A stretch of DNA of 64,000 nt, taken from SIG622 sp045600125. GTDB lineage: Bacteria; Bacillota; Clostridia; Oscillospirales; CAG-382. The notes beneath the pieces are model-generated. The model ran no database searches and had not been told where the DNA came from. It was given only the letters and a program-made list of their open reading frames with translations. A program made the position numbers and the translations under genes. How positions within the stretch are numbered: the stretch's first letter is position 1; each line of letters starts with the position of its first letter. Location: positions 15,214 to 79,213 of the forward strand of contig JAZRXH010000095.1 of NCBI GenBank assembly GCA_045600125.1. Reading direction: 5' to 3'. Below are positions 17,182-26,306 of the stretch, piece after piece.

Positions 17182-19629
17182 ATGCTGAACATAAATCCCG
17201 TGATCCCCATGCTTTCGCTCTGCGGAAATCCCACAAGGGAGAGGCTGTATGCCTTCATGAAGGGGCTTTGCGATATGGGGATAAGATCCGCCATGCTGTA
17301 CGGACGGGACGGCGTGGAGAGCGGTTATCTCTGCGGACGGTGGTTTGACGTAATCGGGGACTGCCTCGGCATTGCCGAGGAGCTCGGTATGCAGCTGTGG
17401 CTGTACGATGAATTCAACTGGCCCTCCGGGCAGGCTGGCGGCAGAGTGCAGGCGGCGGGGGAGGACTATATCCTTCATAATCTGAAGATCACTTGCGAAA
17501 ACGGTGTTTTCTCGGCAGAGACGGTACCCACCGGCAGAGCGGATCTCCTTTCGCAAAAGGCGGTGGAGCTTTTTATCCGCCTTACCCACCAAGAGTATAA
17601 AAAACGCTTCGGGAAGTATTTCGGCAAGGTCTTTCTCGGCATCTTCTCGGACGAGCCCAGCTACGCCTACGGCACGGGAAACGGATTTTCGGAAGGGACT
17701 TTGCCGTACTATGACGGACTGTTTGACGATTATCGAAATACATACGGGAGCGACTGTCTTTCCGACCTTGAAAAGCACTGTCTGTACGGCTCGGACGGAA
17801 CCGCCATCGAGCATATAGTAAAGCTCTGCGGCGAAAGGTTCCGGGAGAATTACATCGGAAGGATCTCGGCGTGGTGTAAAGAGAACGGACTCCTTTTCAC
17901 GGGACACATGATGTGCGACGACTCGCTCCCCGGAAACGTCGGATACAGCGGAGACCTTCTTTCCGTTCTTTCCGATATGAGCTATCCCGGCATCGACGAG
18001 ATCTACTCACTGACGCCGGAGCATAATCTCTGGCTCCTTGCCGTCGCCGAATATGCCGCATCAAGAAGCGAATACGGAGCCATGTGCGAGCTTTTTGCCC
18101 TCGGTCCCTGCGATATGACGCTGTCGGAACGGGTGCGGATGGTGTATTCCGTCGCCTCCTTCGGCGTCAGCGGGTACTTTATTGCCATGTCGCACCTTGA
18201 TAAGACGGGCAACCTGAAAAAAAAGGACTATTTCAATGATTTTTCTCCCGATTCGCCCGACAGTCGTGCCATGCGCATCTTCTGCGAGGAGGCACAAAAG
18301 GCAAAAGCGATCGCCCGCAAAAAGAGGAAGGTCAAGATAAGACTCCGCTATGCCTATACCGCCATGGCAAGGATGCTTTACAGCGAAAAAGCAAATGAGG
18401 CGCACGAGCTGTATTTACGTCTCGGACAAGACCTTTACAAGAAGCAGCATCTGTTCGGACTTCTTTCGGAGAACGAAAAGTGTGCGGATGCGGAATGCAT
18501 TTTCAACCTTGATGAAAACGGATTATTTGAGGAAAATTCGGGGAAGCGCTTTACGTCCTCCGAAGAAGCCGCCGCCTTTGCCGACACAAGAGTCCGCAAA
18601 GAGGTGACCGTTTTCGACGCAGACACGGGAAAGCAATGTGAAAACGTCCTTGTGCGAAGCTTTTCGGACGGTTCGTATCTGATCCTCGACGGCAGTTCAA
18701 GAAAGAATGCTGCGGGCAGAAGGGTCATTCTGTCGACTCCTTCCGGAAAGCGGGAGGCGTTTCTTCCCGCCTTCGGCGTTCTGTACAGCGAAGAGATGCC
18801 GGAGAAGCTTCGGACGGTTTCCGAATATCCCATACCCGGTCTTACGGCAGAGTTCCCGGAGTGCGGCTGCTTCCGTCCGATCTTCCCGATGGGAAAGAGG
18901 AGCGAGAGCTTTTATGCGGAAGCCCCGTTCTATGCCGTACTGTCCGTGCGCACCAAAAATTCGACCTCCTGCCCCGGCTTTACCGTGGACAACACCGGGA
19001 CGAGCATCGGCAGAGCGGATCATCCGACCGAGGTGTATCTTGACGGCGTTCCGGTAACCGCCGCAAGACCTTGCCGGTCGCTTCCCGACGGATTTTCGGC
19101 ACTGTATGCCGACACAGCGCCGATATTCCTTTCAAAAGGAGCGCACACGGTCTCGGTCAGCGACACGAGCACCGACTTCAAGTATCTGCCCTGCGTGATC
19201 CTTTCCGGAGAGTTTATGACGGAATACGGCGAAGACGGTGCAGGGCTTACCGAAAAGAAAAAAACAGTGTCCGAGGCGCAGTGCTTCTTCGGGAAAGCGG
19301 TCTTTTCGGTGACCCTCGATATCCCGGAAACCGATGACGTTTATTTCGTATCTCTCGATTCCCGTCTGTATACCGAGCTGAGCCTTAACGGTGAAGCGCT
19401 CGGCGGCAGGGCACTGCTTCCCGAGAGGTGGGAGATCCCGAAAAAATACAACGGGCAAAGCGTTACGCTGACCTTCAGCGCCTATTCGGACGAGTCTCCG
19501 CTTTTCGGTCCCACCGAAGAATTCGAGAAAAACGATCCTGCTTGTGCCGGATGGTGCCGTGGGTACTGTACGCACGGCGGCGTCTTCTCTTTGGGAAAAA
19601 GGATAAGCCTCGAGAAGAGGGAAGACTGA
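17182..19629 (+). CDS. Glycoside hydrolase, GH106 (alpha-L-rhamnosidase)-like
   Basis: 815 residues with no signal peptide, so likely cytoplasmic. The N-terminal TIM-barrel part carries LWLYDEFNWPSGQAGG near residue 72, FSDEPSY near 155 and GAMCELFALG near 300, a set I know from GH106-type rhamnosidases and related proteins. The C-terminal 300 residues look like jelly-roll domains used for sugar binding (GKAVFSVTLDIPETDDVYF, LSLNGEALGG). Members act on plant cell-wall or exopolysaccharide rhamnosides. Substrate is not provable here. It has its own promoter and terminator and no transporter nearby. Confidence 0.68.
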   Translation: MLNINPVIPMLSLCGNPTRERLYAFMKGLCDMGIRSAMLYGRDGVESGYLCGRWFDVIGDCLGIAEELGMQLWLYDEFNWPSGQAGGRVQAAGEDYILHNLKITCENGVFSAETVPTGRADLLSQKAVELFIRLTHQEYKKRFGKYFGKVFLGIFSDEPSYAYGTGNGFSEGTLPYYDGLFDDYRNTYGSDCLSDLEKHCLYGSDGTAIEHIVKLCGERFRENYIGRISAWCKENGLLFTGHMMCDDSLPGNVGYSGDLLSVLSDMSYPGIDEIYSLTPEHNLWLLAVAEYAASRSEYGAMCELFALGPCDMTLSERVRMVYSVASFGVSGYFIAMSHLDKTGNLKKKDYFNDFSPDSPDSRAMRIFCEEAQKAKAIARKKRKVKIRLRYAYTAMARMLYSEKANEAHELYLRLGQDLYKKQHLFGLLSENEKCADAECIFNLDENGLFEENSGKRFTSSEEAAAFADTRVRKEVTVFDADTGKQCENVLVRSFSDGSYLILDGSSRKNAAGRRVILSTPSGKREAFLPAFGVLYSEEMPEKLRTVSEYPIPGLTAEFPECGCFRPIFPMGKRSESFYAEAPFYAVLSVRTKNSTSCPGFTVDNTGTSIGRADHPTEVYLDGVPVTAARPCRSLPDGFSALYADTAPIFLSKGAHTVSVSDTSTDFKYLPCVILSGEFMTEYGEDGAGLTEKKKTVSEAQCFFGKAVFSVTLDIPETDDVYFVSLDSRLYTELSLNGEALGGRALLPERWEIPKKYNGQSVTLTFSAYSDESPLFGPTEEFEKNDPACAGWCRGYCTHGGVFSLGKRISLEKRED

Positions 19630-19648
19630 ATAAAGAAGGTTTCACAAA

Positions 19649-19686
19649 GAGCCGCAGAGGTTTTCTGCGGTTCTTGCTGTTTTTTC
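19649..19686 (+). terminator. Terminator after the GH106-like gene
   Basis: A 10-bp stem (19649-19658 with 19664-19673) followed by a T-rich tract with six T. Confidence 0.75.
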
Positions 19687-19767
19687 TGTAAAATCCGTCA
19701 TTCCGCCTTTTCGGAGCTTCATATTTGCCGATAATGCCGATAATGAACGGAATTATGCGAAAACCTG

Positions 19768-19796
19768 TTGACAAGACGGAATAAGTATGGTAGAAT
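19768..19796 (+). promoter_or_regulatory. Sigma-A promoter for the CNNM/CBS pair
   Basis: TTGACA (19768-19773), 17-bp spacer, TAGAAT (19791-19796). Confidence 0.7.
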
Positions 19797-19855
19797 ATAT
19801 GCTAACATATTATAATTGTGCGATGGTTCATCGCAATAAAGGAGATGGTTTTTGA

Positions 19856-21223
19856 ATGGACAGTAGCAGTGCCGCGATACCTTTGTTATCCATACCGTTA
19901 TCCGTCGACACTTTAAAACTGACCGAAATGCTTCGGGAGAACGCCGGAGTATTCATTCTGCTTGTGATTCTGATTATGTGCAGCGCCTTCTTTTCGGGCT
20001 CCGAAACGGTGCTTACCTGCGCAAACAGGATACGGCTGAAAACACTTGCCGAGAACGGGGACAGAAGGGCAAAGAAGGCTCTTTCCGTTACCGAACGCTT
20101 CGACAAGGCACTGACCACGATCCTCGTGGGCAACACGCTTGTGAATATCGCCGCCGCATCCGTGGCAACGCTGTTCGCAAAAAATATGTGGGGAACGAAC
20201 TCCGTCCCCGCAGTAACGGCGGTCATTACCGTTCTGGTAATCCTTTTCGGCGAGATATTGCCGAAGACGGTCGCTAAGGTAAACGCAGACCGGCTTGCAC
20301 TCGGTTTTGCATCGTTCCTTGATTTCATCATGCATTTTCTGACCCCGGTGACCATCATTTTCACGGGGATCTCCAAAGCGGCGAACAAGCTGTTCGGAGT
20401 CCGGGAGGAGGTCACGGTCACGGAGGATGAGCTGTATGACATCATCGAAACGATGGAGGAAGAGGGAAGCCTTGAAGACGATGAAAGTAAACTGATCTAT
20501 TCCGCCTTCGAGTTCGGCGACGTCACCGTGAATGACGTCTACACCGACAAGAGCGACATTCAGGCGCTGAATATCCGGGACGACAATGACACCATTGCCG
20601 CAAAGATAAGGGAAACCAAGCATTCCCGTCTTCCCGTGTACAACGGAAGCATCAACAACATCGTCGGAGTCATCGGAATCAGAACATTTCTCAGAAGCTA
20701 TCTTGCAGATCCTTTGGGAACCGATCTTGCAAAGCTGATGGATAAACCGTTTTTTGTAAAGACAGACGTAAAGATTGATACCCTGCTTTCCGAAATGAGC
20801 AGTAAGAAGATCCATATGGGCATCGTCCGTGGTGAAAAGGGCGTGACTCTCGGACTTGTGACGGTGGAGGACCTTCTCGAAGAGCTCGTGGGTGAGATCT
20901 GGGACGAGGACGACAATGTGGACGAAAAGTTCCGGAAAATCGGCGGCAGCCGCTATGAGGTCAGCGCCGACCTTTCGGTGGTTTCGGTATTTGAGCTCAT
21001 CGACTATGATAATTTCGACCGTGAGGAATGCGGTCACGAAACCATAGGCAAATGGCTCTCCGAAAATCTGGGTGACTTCCCGCTCCGAACCGGCGTCCGG
21101 GTTGAATACCGTGATATCATCGTTTCGGTATCCAGGATCGCACAGGGCAAGATCAAGTCGGTCATCGTCCGCAAAAAGCCTTCCGCCGTCGTCCGTGACG
21201 AGCAGAAGGAAGACGATGAGTGA
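19856..21223 (+). CDS. Hemolysin C/CorC-type membrane protein (CNNM + CBS pair), copy 1
   Basis: 455 residues. The N-terminal DUF21/CNNM domain has about four membrane segments (starting near residue 25) and the marker FSGSETVLTCANRIRL. A CBS pair follows (VYTDKSDIQAL, TKHSRLPVYNGSINNIVGVI, VTLGLVTVEDLLEELVGEI) and a C-terminal CorC_HlyC domain. Relatives export magnesium or modulate Mg/Co resistance at the cell membrane. A GGAG site precedes the ATG. It is 36 nt upstream of a paralogue of the same layout. The hemolysin name is historical. Confidence 0.88.
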   Translation: MDSSSAAIPLLSIPLSVDTLKLTEMLRENAGVFILLVILIMCSAFFSGSETVLTCANRIRLKTLAENGDRRAKKALSVTERFDKALTTILVGNTLVNIAAASVATLFAKNMWGTNSVPAVTAVITVLVILFGEILPKTVAKVNADRLALGFASFLDFIMHFLTPVTIIFTGISKAANKLFGVREEVTVTEDELYDIIETMEEEGSLEDDESKLIYSAFEFGDVTVNDVYTDKSDIQALNIRDDNDTIAAKIRETKHSRLPVYNGSINNIVGVIGIRTFLRSYLADPLGTDLAKLMDKPFFVKTDVKIDTLLSEMSSKKIHMGIVRGEKGVTLGLVTVEDLLEELVGEIWDEDDNVDEKFRKIGGSRYEVSADLSVVSVFELIDYDNFDREECGHETIGKWLSENLGDFPLRTGVRVEYRDIIVSVSRIAQGKIKSVIVRKKPSAVVRDEQKEDDE

Positions 21224-21259
21224 TTTGCCGAAAGCTTTATTATAGAGGTTTATTCAGAA

Positions 21260-22567
21260 ATGAGTTACATAATAGATTTTGCGGTCATGGGAGTCCTGCT
21301 TCTTTGCTACGCCTTCTTTGCGTCGAGCGAGGTCTCCTATAATTCGTCAAACAGAGTAAGACTGAAAAAGAATGCCGAGGAAGGAACGACTTCGGACAGA
21401 GTCGCCCTCGGGATATACGACAACTACAACAAAATGCTGTCGACCATCCTTGTCGGCACGAACGTTTCGAATTTTGCGCTTTCCTCTCTTGCCACGGTGG
21501 TATTTCTCGAAATACTCAGCGCTTCGGGACACCTCGGAGAAAAGACCACGGCTCTGCTTTCCACGCTGGCGGCTACGGTCATGGTGCTGATCTTCGGCGA
21601 GATCATCCCGAAAACCATTGCAAAGAACCACTGCGAGGGCTATGTCCGCGCCATCGCCGTTCCGCTCCGTATCGTGATCATCCTTCTTACTCCGATCACC
21701 TTTATCATAGGCGGCGTCGTAAAGCTGGTATCGCTTCCTTTCCGTAAAAAGCTTATGGAAGATGCCGAAGAACCGTCCGTCACCGAAGACGAGCTGGTTT
21801 CCATCATCGAGACCGGCGAGGACGAAGGAAGCATCAACGAGAACCGAAGCGAGCTGATGCAGTCTGCCATCGAGTTTTCCGATACCTCCATTCAGGAGAT
21901 CATCGTGCCTCGGGTGGACCTTGTTTCCTTCGATATCGACGACGATATCGACGAGATCGTCAGCATTGCAGAGACCTCGACCTTCTCCCGTATCCCGGTG
22001 TATGAGGACAGCATCGACAACATCATCGGTTTCCTCTACGTGAACCGGTTCCTCAAGGCTTTGACCGAAATGCCGAAGGAGGATATCAATATCCGTGAAA
22101 TGCTCATCGAGCCATGCTTCCTGCATAAGACCGTCAAGCTCCCCATGGCTCTCGACGAGCTTCGCAAGGAAAAGAAGCACATGGCAATCGTCATTGACGA
22201 ATACGGCGGCACGCTGGGCATCGTGACCATGGAGGACATTCTGGAGGAACTGGTGGGCGACATCTGGGATGAGACCGATACCGTGGATAACGACGTCGTG
22301 CCCATCGGCAAGGACACCTTCGAGATCAGCGGCGACATGGGTATCTACGATTTTCTTGAAAGCATGGAGCTTGCCGACAACGATTTCGAAAGCGAGTACA
22401 CCACCGTCGGCGGCTGGGCGATCGAAATGCTGGAGGGATTTCCTCATGAGGGCGACTCCTTCGACTACAAGAATCTTTCCGTTTCGGTGGATGAAATGGA
22501 AGAGCACCGGATCATAAGGCTCACGGTACAGAAAAAGCCCGAGCCCGAGGAAGAAGAGGAAGAATAA
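21260..22567 (+). CDS. Hemolysin C/CorC-type membrane protein (CNNM + CBS pair), copy 2
   Basis: 435 residues, same order as copy 1: CNNM membrane domain (FFASSEVSYNSSNRVRL), CBS pair (IIVPRVDLVSFD, TFSRIPVYEDSIDNIIGFL, DEYGGTLGIVTMEDILEEL) and CorC_HlyC domain, ending in an acidic run of glutamates. It keeps the more canonical IIVPR and DEYGG motifs than copy 1, where the matching places read VYTDKSD and RGEKG. So copy 1 is the diverged member. The two probably arose by tandem duplication and could form heteromers. Confidence 0.88.
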   Translation: MSYIIDFAVMGVLLLCYAFFASSEVSYNSSNRVRLKKNAEEGTTSDRVALGIYDNYNKMLSTILVGTNVSNFALSSLATVVFLEILSASGHLGEKTTALLSTLAATVMVLIFGEIIPKTIAKNHCEGYVRAIAVPLRIVIILLTPITFIIGGVVKLVSLPFRKKLMEDAEEPSVTEDELVSIIETGEDEGSINENRSELMQSAIEFSDTSIQEIIVPRVDLVSFDIDDDIDEIVSIAETSTFSRIPVYEDSIDNIIGFLYVNRFLKALTEMPKEDINIREMLIEPCFLHKTVKLPMALDELRKEKKHMAIVIDEYGGTLGIVTMEDILEELVGDIWDETDTVDNDVVPIGKDTFEISGDMGIYDFLESMELADNDFESEYTTVGGWAIEMLEGFPHEGDSFDYKNLSVSVDEMEEHRIIRLTVQKKPEPEEEEEE

Positions 22568-22588
22568 GTCCGGATATTTAATTATAAG

Positions 22589-22619
22589 TGCGGCAGATAC
22601 GGCGTCTGCCGCATTTTTT
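22589..22619 (+). terminator. Terminator after the CNNM/CBS pair
   Basis: TGCGGCAGA (22589-22597) pairs exactly with TCTGCCGCA (22605-22613), followed by TTTTTT. Confidence 0.92.
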
Positions 22620-22704
22620 CTATATCAGCCTTGGGGAAATTATGAAAATGTGTCAAAATCAGTGAGAAAACTTCGATTTGGTACCGAATTGTAGTCGAAA
22701 AACA

Positions 22705-22733
22705 TTGCCAAAAGAGAATATCTGTGTTATAAT
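22705..22733 (+). promoter_or_regulatory. Sigma-A promoter for the phosphatase/DUF4832 operon
   Basis: TTGCCA (22705-22710), 17-bp spacer, TATAAT (22728-22733). It lies inside an open frame upstream of the phosphatase, which argues against the longer N-terminus. Confidence 0.75.
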
Positions 22734-22812
22734 AGTCAAAAGCAAATCTGTATTGCTGGAATTTCCGCAGTCGGGAACGAAGCGTTTTGAAACCTTTGAA
22801 GGAGAGCACAAG

Positions 22813-23511
22813 GTGACGTATGTGATGTCGGACATCCACGGGGAATTTGAAAAATACCGTGAGATGCTTGCAAAAATCGGCTTTTCGGACGAAGACACCC
22901 TTTATGTTCTCGGTGACGTGGCGGACAGAGGCGAAAAGCCCGTTGAAGTTCTTCTGAACATGATGCGGCGTAGGAACGTCATCCCGCTGATGGGAAATCA
23001 CGACGCTTTCGCTTATAAGAATCTTTTACCGCTTCTTGACGAGATCGAAGAGGACAACATCGACTCCCACCTGAATGCTTCGACTCTCGGAAGCCTTATG
23101 AGCTGGTTGCGTGAGGGTGGAAGAACGACCCTTGACGGTTTCCGCTCCCTTTCGCCTTCCGTGCGGGAGGACGCACTGCGATACATTGCCGACTTTTCGG
23201 CGTATGAAACGGTGGAGGTCGGAGGATTTACCTACGTTCTCGTCCATGCGGGACTCGGGAACTTTTCTCCCGAAAAGAAGCTTTCGGACTATACCCTTCA
23301 CGAGCTGTGCGAGATGCGTCCGGATTACGATACGCCGCTCTTTGAGGATGGGAAGAAAATTGTCGTCTGCGGTCATACGCCGACCATGGCGATAAACGGA
23401 AAAAGCGAGATCTATCACGGAAACGGATACATCGTCATCGACTGCGGAGCGACCTTCGGCGGAAGGCTTGCCTGCCTGCGGCTTGAGGACGGAAAAGAGT
23501 TTTACGTTTGA
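22813..23511 (+). CDS. PPP-type metallophosphatase (serine/threonine phosphatase or ApaH-like)
   Basis: 232 residues from a GTG start. All PPP blocks are seen: SDIHGE, LGDVADRGE, MGNHD, VHAGL and CGHTP, forming a two-metal site. Homologues remove phosphate from Ser/Thr or cleave diadenosine polyphosphates; which one cannot be told. The GTG at 22813 is chosen since AAGGAG (22799-22804) is 8 nt upstream and the earlier in-frame ATG would place the promoter -10 inside the protein. It heads an operon with sugar-related genes, 45 nt before the DUF4832 gene. Confidence 0.85.
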   Translation: MTYVMSDIHGEFEKYREMLAKIGFSDEDTLYVLGDVADRGEKPVEVLLNMMRRRNVIPLMGNHDAFAYKNLLPLLDEIEEDNIDSHLNASTLGSLMSWLREGGRTTLDGFRSLSPSVREDALRYIADFSAYETVEVGGFTYVLVHAGLGNFSPEKKLSDYTLHELCEMRPDYDTPLFEDGKKIVVCGHTPTMAINGKSEIYHGNGYIVIDCGATFGGRLACLRLEDGKEFYV

Positions 23512-23556
23512 TTTAATTCTTAATATATAAACATATTACCGGCGAGGAGATATACC

Positions 23557-24885
23557 ATGAAGAAGACATTCGGTTATAAGCACGAAAAATCCGACAACCC
23601 CTACATAGGCTTTTGCAGCTTTCAGCATTTCAAGGGGGAAAAGCTGTACTCCGACGTGATCGTCGACCATTCTAAAAATATGACCGAAACCGAGAATTAC
23701 GAATGCTATCCCGTCCCGGAGTACGTTCCGCAGGAGGGAAGAAGTCAGGGCTTTTACCATGACGGGTCCGTTGCATACATCCGGTGCCTTTGGAAGGAAT
23801 TCGAGCCGGTGCAGGGTGAATATCACTATGAATTCATCGAGGACATCCTCGACAAGGCGGACAAGGCGGGACAGACGGTGCTGTTCCGGCTCATGGCGCA
23901 CAGCACCCGTGCCTGCGACGACGTGCCGGACTGGATGCGTGCTCTTGTGGAGTGCCCCGAAAGACCCGACGGAAAGAGAGTCAAGGATTCTCCGAAGGAT
24001 CCCCTTTTCTGGGAGCTTTTCTGCAAGGCGGTAAGGAAGCTCGGCGAGCGCTTCGACGGTGACGAGCGCCTTGACGCCATCGACGTTTCGGTCCCCGGCG
24101 CCTGGGGCGAGGGACACAAGCTCGAGGAGTTTTCCGATGATATCATGACTCTCATCATGAACACCTATCTCGACGTTTTCAAAAACACCCATCTGATCGC
24201 ACAGATCGGCATTCCAAAGTATGTAAAATACCTTTCCGAGCACTGCAGCGTGGGATGGCGGGGAGACGGCGTGGGACATCTTCTCCACATGAACGAGCTG
24301 TACCCGACCTACTTTGCCAGCCTTCCCGACGGTCTCTGGAAGAAGGCGCCCGTTTCCTTCGAGTCCTACTGGTGGCTTGGGGAATGGCAGAGGCAGGGAT
24401 GGAACATCGACGACATCTTCGCCTTCCTTCTCGACAAGCACGTTTCCACCTTCAACGGCAAGAATTTCCCCATTCCCGAGTCCTGGCACGATAAGGTCGA
24501 AGCCTTCGAGAATAAGATGGGCTATCATTTCGTCATTGACTCCTTTGAAGCGCCGGACGAAGCCGGAGCGGGGGAAAAGGCGGAATTTACTCTCTGTATC
24601 GACAACGTAGGCGTGGCGCCGATCTACCGGGCGCTTCCGCTTCATCTCGTTCTGTCGGACGGTAAGAACCGCTTTGAATTTGTGCCCGGATGCGACATCC
24701 GCTCGTGGCTTCCCGGAAAGCACACCGAGAGTCTTTCGGTAACACTTCCGACGGATATTCCCGGCGGTGAGTACGAGTGCCTTGCGGCGATTATCGGTAA
24801 AGACGGTAAGACAAAGGTCTTTTTCTGCACCGACGCCGAGTACGACGGCGATTACGTAAAGCTCGGAAAGCTCCTTGTGAAGTGA
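23557..24885 (+). CDS. DUF4832 protein with glycosidase-like TIM barrel
   Basis: 442 residues without a signal peptide. The first 320 residues resemble a GH42/beta-galactosidase-like barrel: YIRCLWKEFEPVQGEYHYEF matches the strand where these enzymes hold W-x-x-x-E-P, and IDVSVPGAWGEGH gives a candidate acid residue. The last 115 residues (GAGEKAEFTLCIDNVGVAPIY onward) match the beta-sandwich of DUF4832. It presumably acts on an oligosaccharide, but no substrate is known. GAGGAG precedes the ATG. The neighbours encode a GNAT, a PHP hydrolase and a sugar isomerase-like protein. Confidence 0.68.
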   Translation: MKKTFGYKHEKSDNPYIGFCSFQHFKGEKLYSDVIVDHSKNMTETENYECYPVPEYVPQEGRSQGFYHDGSVAYIRCLWKEFEPVQGEYHYEFIEDILDKADKAGQTVLFRLMAHSTRACDDVPDWMRALVECPERPDGKRVKDSPKDPLFWELFCKAVRKLGERFDGDERLDAIDVSVPGAWGEGHKLEEFSDDIMTLIMNTYLDVFKNTHLIAQIGIPKYVKYLSEHCSVGWRGDGVGHLLHMNELYPTYFASLPDGLWKKAPVSFESYWWLGEWQRQGWNIDDIFAFLLDKHVSTFNGKNFPIPESWHDKVEAFENKMGYHFVIDSFEAPDEAGAGEKAEFTLCIDNVGVAPIYRALPLHLVLSDGKNRFEFVPGCDIRSWLPGKHTESLSVTLPTDIPGGEYECLAAIIGKDGKTKVFFCTDAEYDGDYVKLGKLLVK

Positions 24886-24893
24886 GGCTTCTC

Positions 24894-25451
24894 ATGACGG
24901 ATAAGAAGGACATACCTTTTGCATTTTCTGAATTTTCTCCTGCGACAGCCGAAGATATCACAGCCGTAATGCGGATATACGACGACGTTCTGACCGAGTG
25001 TGAGTGCGGCAGAATGTCGGTAGGCTGGGTGAGAGGTGTTTACCCGACAATCGAAACCGTGAATGCCGCCCTTGCGTCGGGGGATCTCTACGTGGAGCAC
25101 GACGGGAACGGAAGGGTCGTTGCCTGCGGGCGCATCAACACCGTGCAGGTGGACGTGTATGAGGGCGCCGACTGGCAGTACAAGGCAGACCCCGGGCTTG
25201 TGACGGTCCTCCATACTCTGGCGGTGCTCCCTTCCGAAAAGGGGAAGGGATACGGCTCCCGGTTCGTCCGTTTTTACGAGGCGCTGGCAAAGGAGTGGGG
25301 AAGACCGTATCTCCGGATGGACACAAACGAAAAGAATGCCGCCGCAAGAGCCCTTTATGCAAAGCTCGGCTACCGTGAGATCGGCGTCGTACCCTGCGTC
25401 TTCAACGGCATAGCGGGCGTGGGACTCGTGCTGCTCGAAAAGAAAATCTGA
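24894..25451 (+). CDS. GNAT family N-acetyltransferase
   Basis: 185 residues. The acetyl-CoA motif LPSEKGKGYGSRFVRFYEAL lies near residue 115 and the terminal GNAT strand-helix as NEKNAAARALYAKLGYREI. I choose the ATG at 24894: GAGG (24884-24887) lies 6 nt away. A GTG at 24882 overlapping the previous stop is the alternative. It is 8 nt after the DUF4832 gene, hence translationally coupled. Substrate unknown. Confidence 0.82.
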   Translation: MTDKKDIPFAFSEFSPATAEDITAVMRIYDDVLTECECGRMSVGWVRGVYPTIETVNAALASGDLYVEHDGNGRVVACGRINTVQVDVYEGADWQYKADPGLVTVLHTLAVLPSEKGKGYGSRFVRFYEALAKEWGRPYLRMDTNEKNAAARALYAKLGYREIGVVPCVFNGIAGVGLVLLEKKI

Positions 25452-25516
25452 AATCAATAATTTTCAATAATTTTCTCTGGCAAAAAAACAATATCAAAAT
25501 CAAAGGAAGCGAACTC

Positions 25517-26281
25517 ATGAACATGAACAAGAAAATGTACAAGTATGAAATGCACTGTCACACCACCGAAACGAGCAGGTGCGCCATCGTGAAGGCAGCC
25601 GACCTTGTGGATCACTACAAGCGTATCGGCTTTGACGGCGTGGTCATCACCGACCATTTCCTCAACGGCAATACCGTCGTGCCGAGAGAGCTTCCGTGGC
25701 AGGAGCGCATCGAGCAGTATACCCTCGGTTACCGCAACGCCAAAAAGAGAGGCGACGAGATCGGTCTCGACGTGTTCTTTGCCTGGGAATTCAGCGCCGG
25801 CGGCGGCTCGGATTTTCTGACCTACGGTCTGGATATCGACTGGCTGTATGCCCATGAGAACGTGGATAAGATGAAGATCAACGACTATGCCGATCTCGTC
25901 CATGCAGACGGCGGATACCTTGTGCATGCGCACCCCTTCCGGGAGGCGGCTTATATCGACATGATCCGCCTTGTCCCGAGAAAGGTGGATGCGGTGGAGA
26001 TCGTCAACGCCTGCCGCTCGGAGTTTGAGAACCGGCTTGCGGCGCAGTACGCCGAGAACTACAACCTCCACGCCTTCTGCGGCACCGATAACCACAGCGG
26101 CATAAGACCGCTTATCGCAGCGCTGGAGATCCCGTTCCGGGCAAAGAATACCGCCGAGATCCTTGAAGCGGTCCTTCGGGAGGAGCAGAGCATCGAGCTT
26201 CTCCGGTTCAAGGAGCCCTATACCGAAATCGACGAAACGGTGAAGATCGAAAAGAACGTCATCCGGGACGAAACAAAATAA
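25517..26281 (+). CDS. PHP-domain metal-dependent hydrolase
   Basis: 254 residues. PHP signatures in order: MHCHTTETS (HxH), ITDHF, a WEF acid site, HAHPFRE and GTDNHSG, enough to build a three-metal phosphoesterase site. Homologues include histidinol-phosphatase-like and nucleotide phosphatases. No his genes are near; the context (DUF4832 protein, TIM-barrel isomerase) suggests a sugar-phosphate or cofactor substrate, which is inference. Confidence 0.8.
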   Translation: MNMNKKMYKYEMHCHTTETSRCAIVKAADLVDHYKRIGFDGVVITDHFLNGNTVVPRELPWQERIEQYTLGYRNAKKRGDEIGLDVFFAWEFSAGGGSDFLTYGLDIDWLYAHENVDKMKINDYADLVHADGGYLVHAHPFREAAYIDMIRLVPRKVDAVEIVNACRSEFENRLAAQYAENYNLHAFCGTDNHSGIRPLIAALEIPFRAKNTAEILEAVLREEQSIELLRFKEPYTEIDETVKIEKNVIRDETK

Positions 26282-26306
26282 TCGGGAATGGAGAAAGAAA
26301 AAGAAT

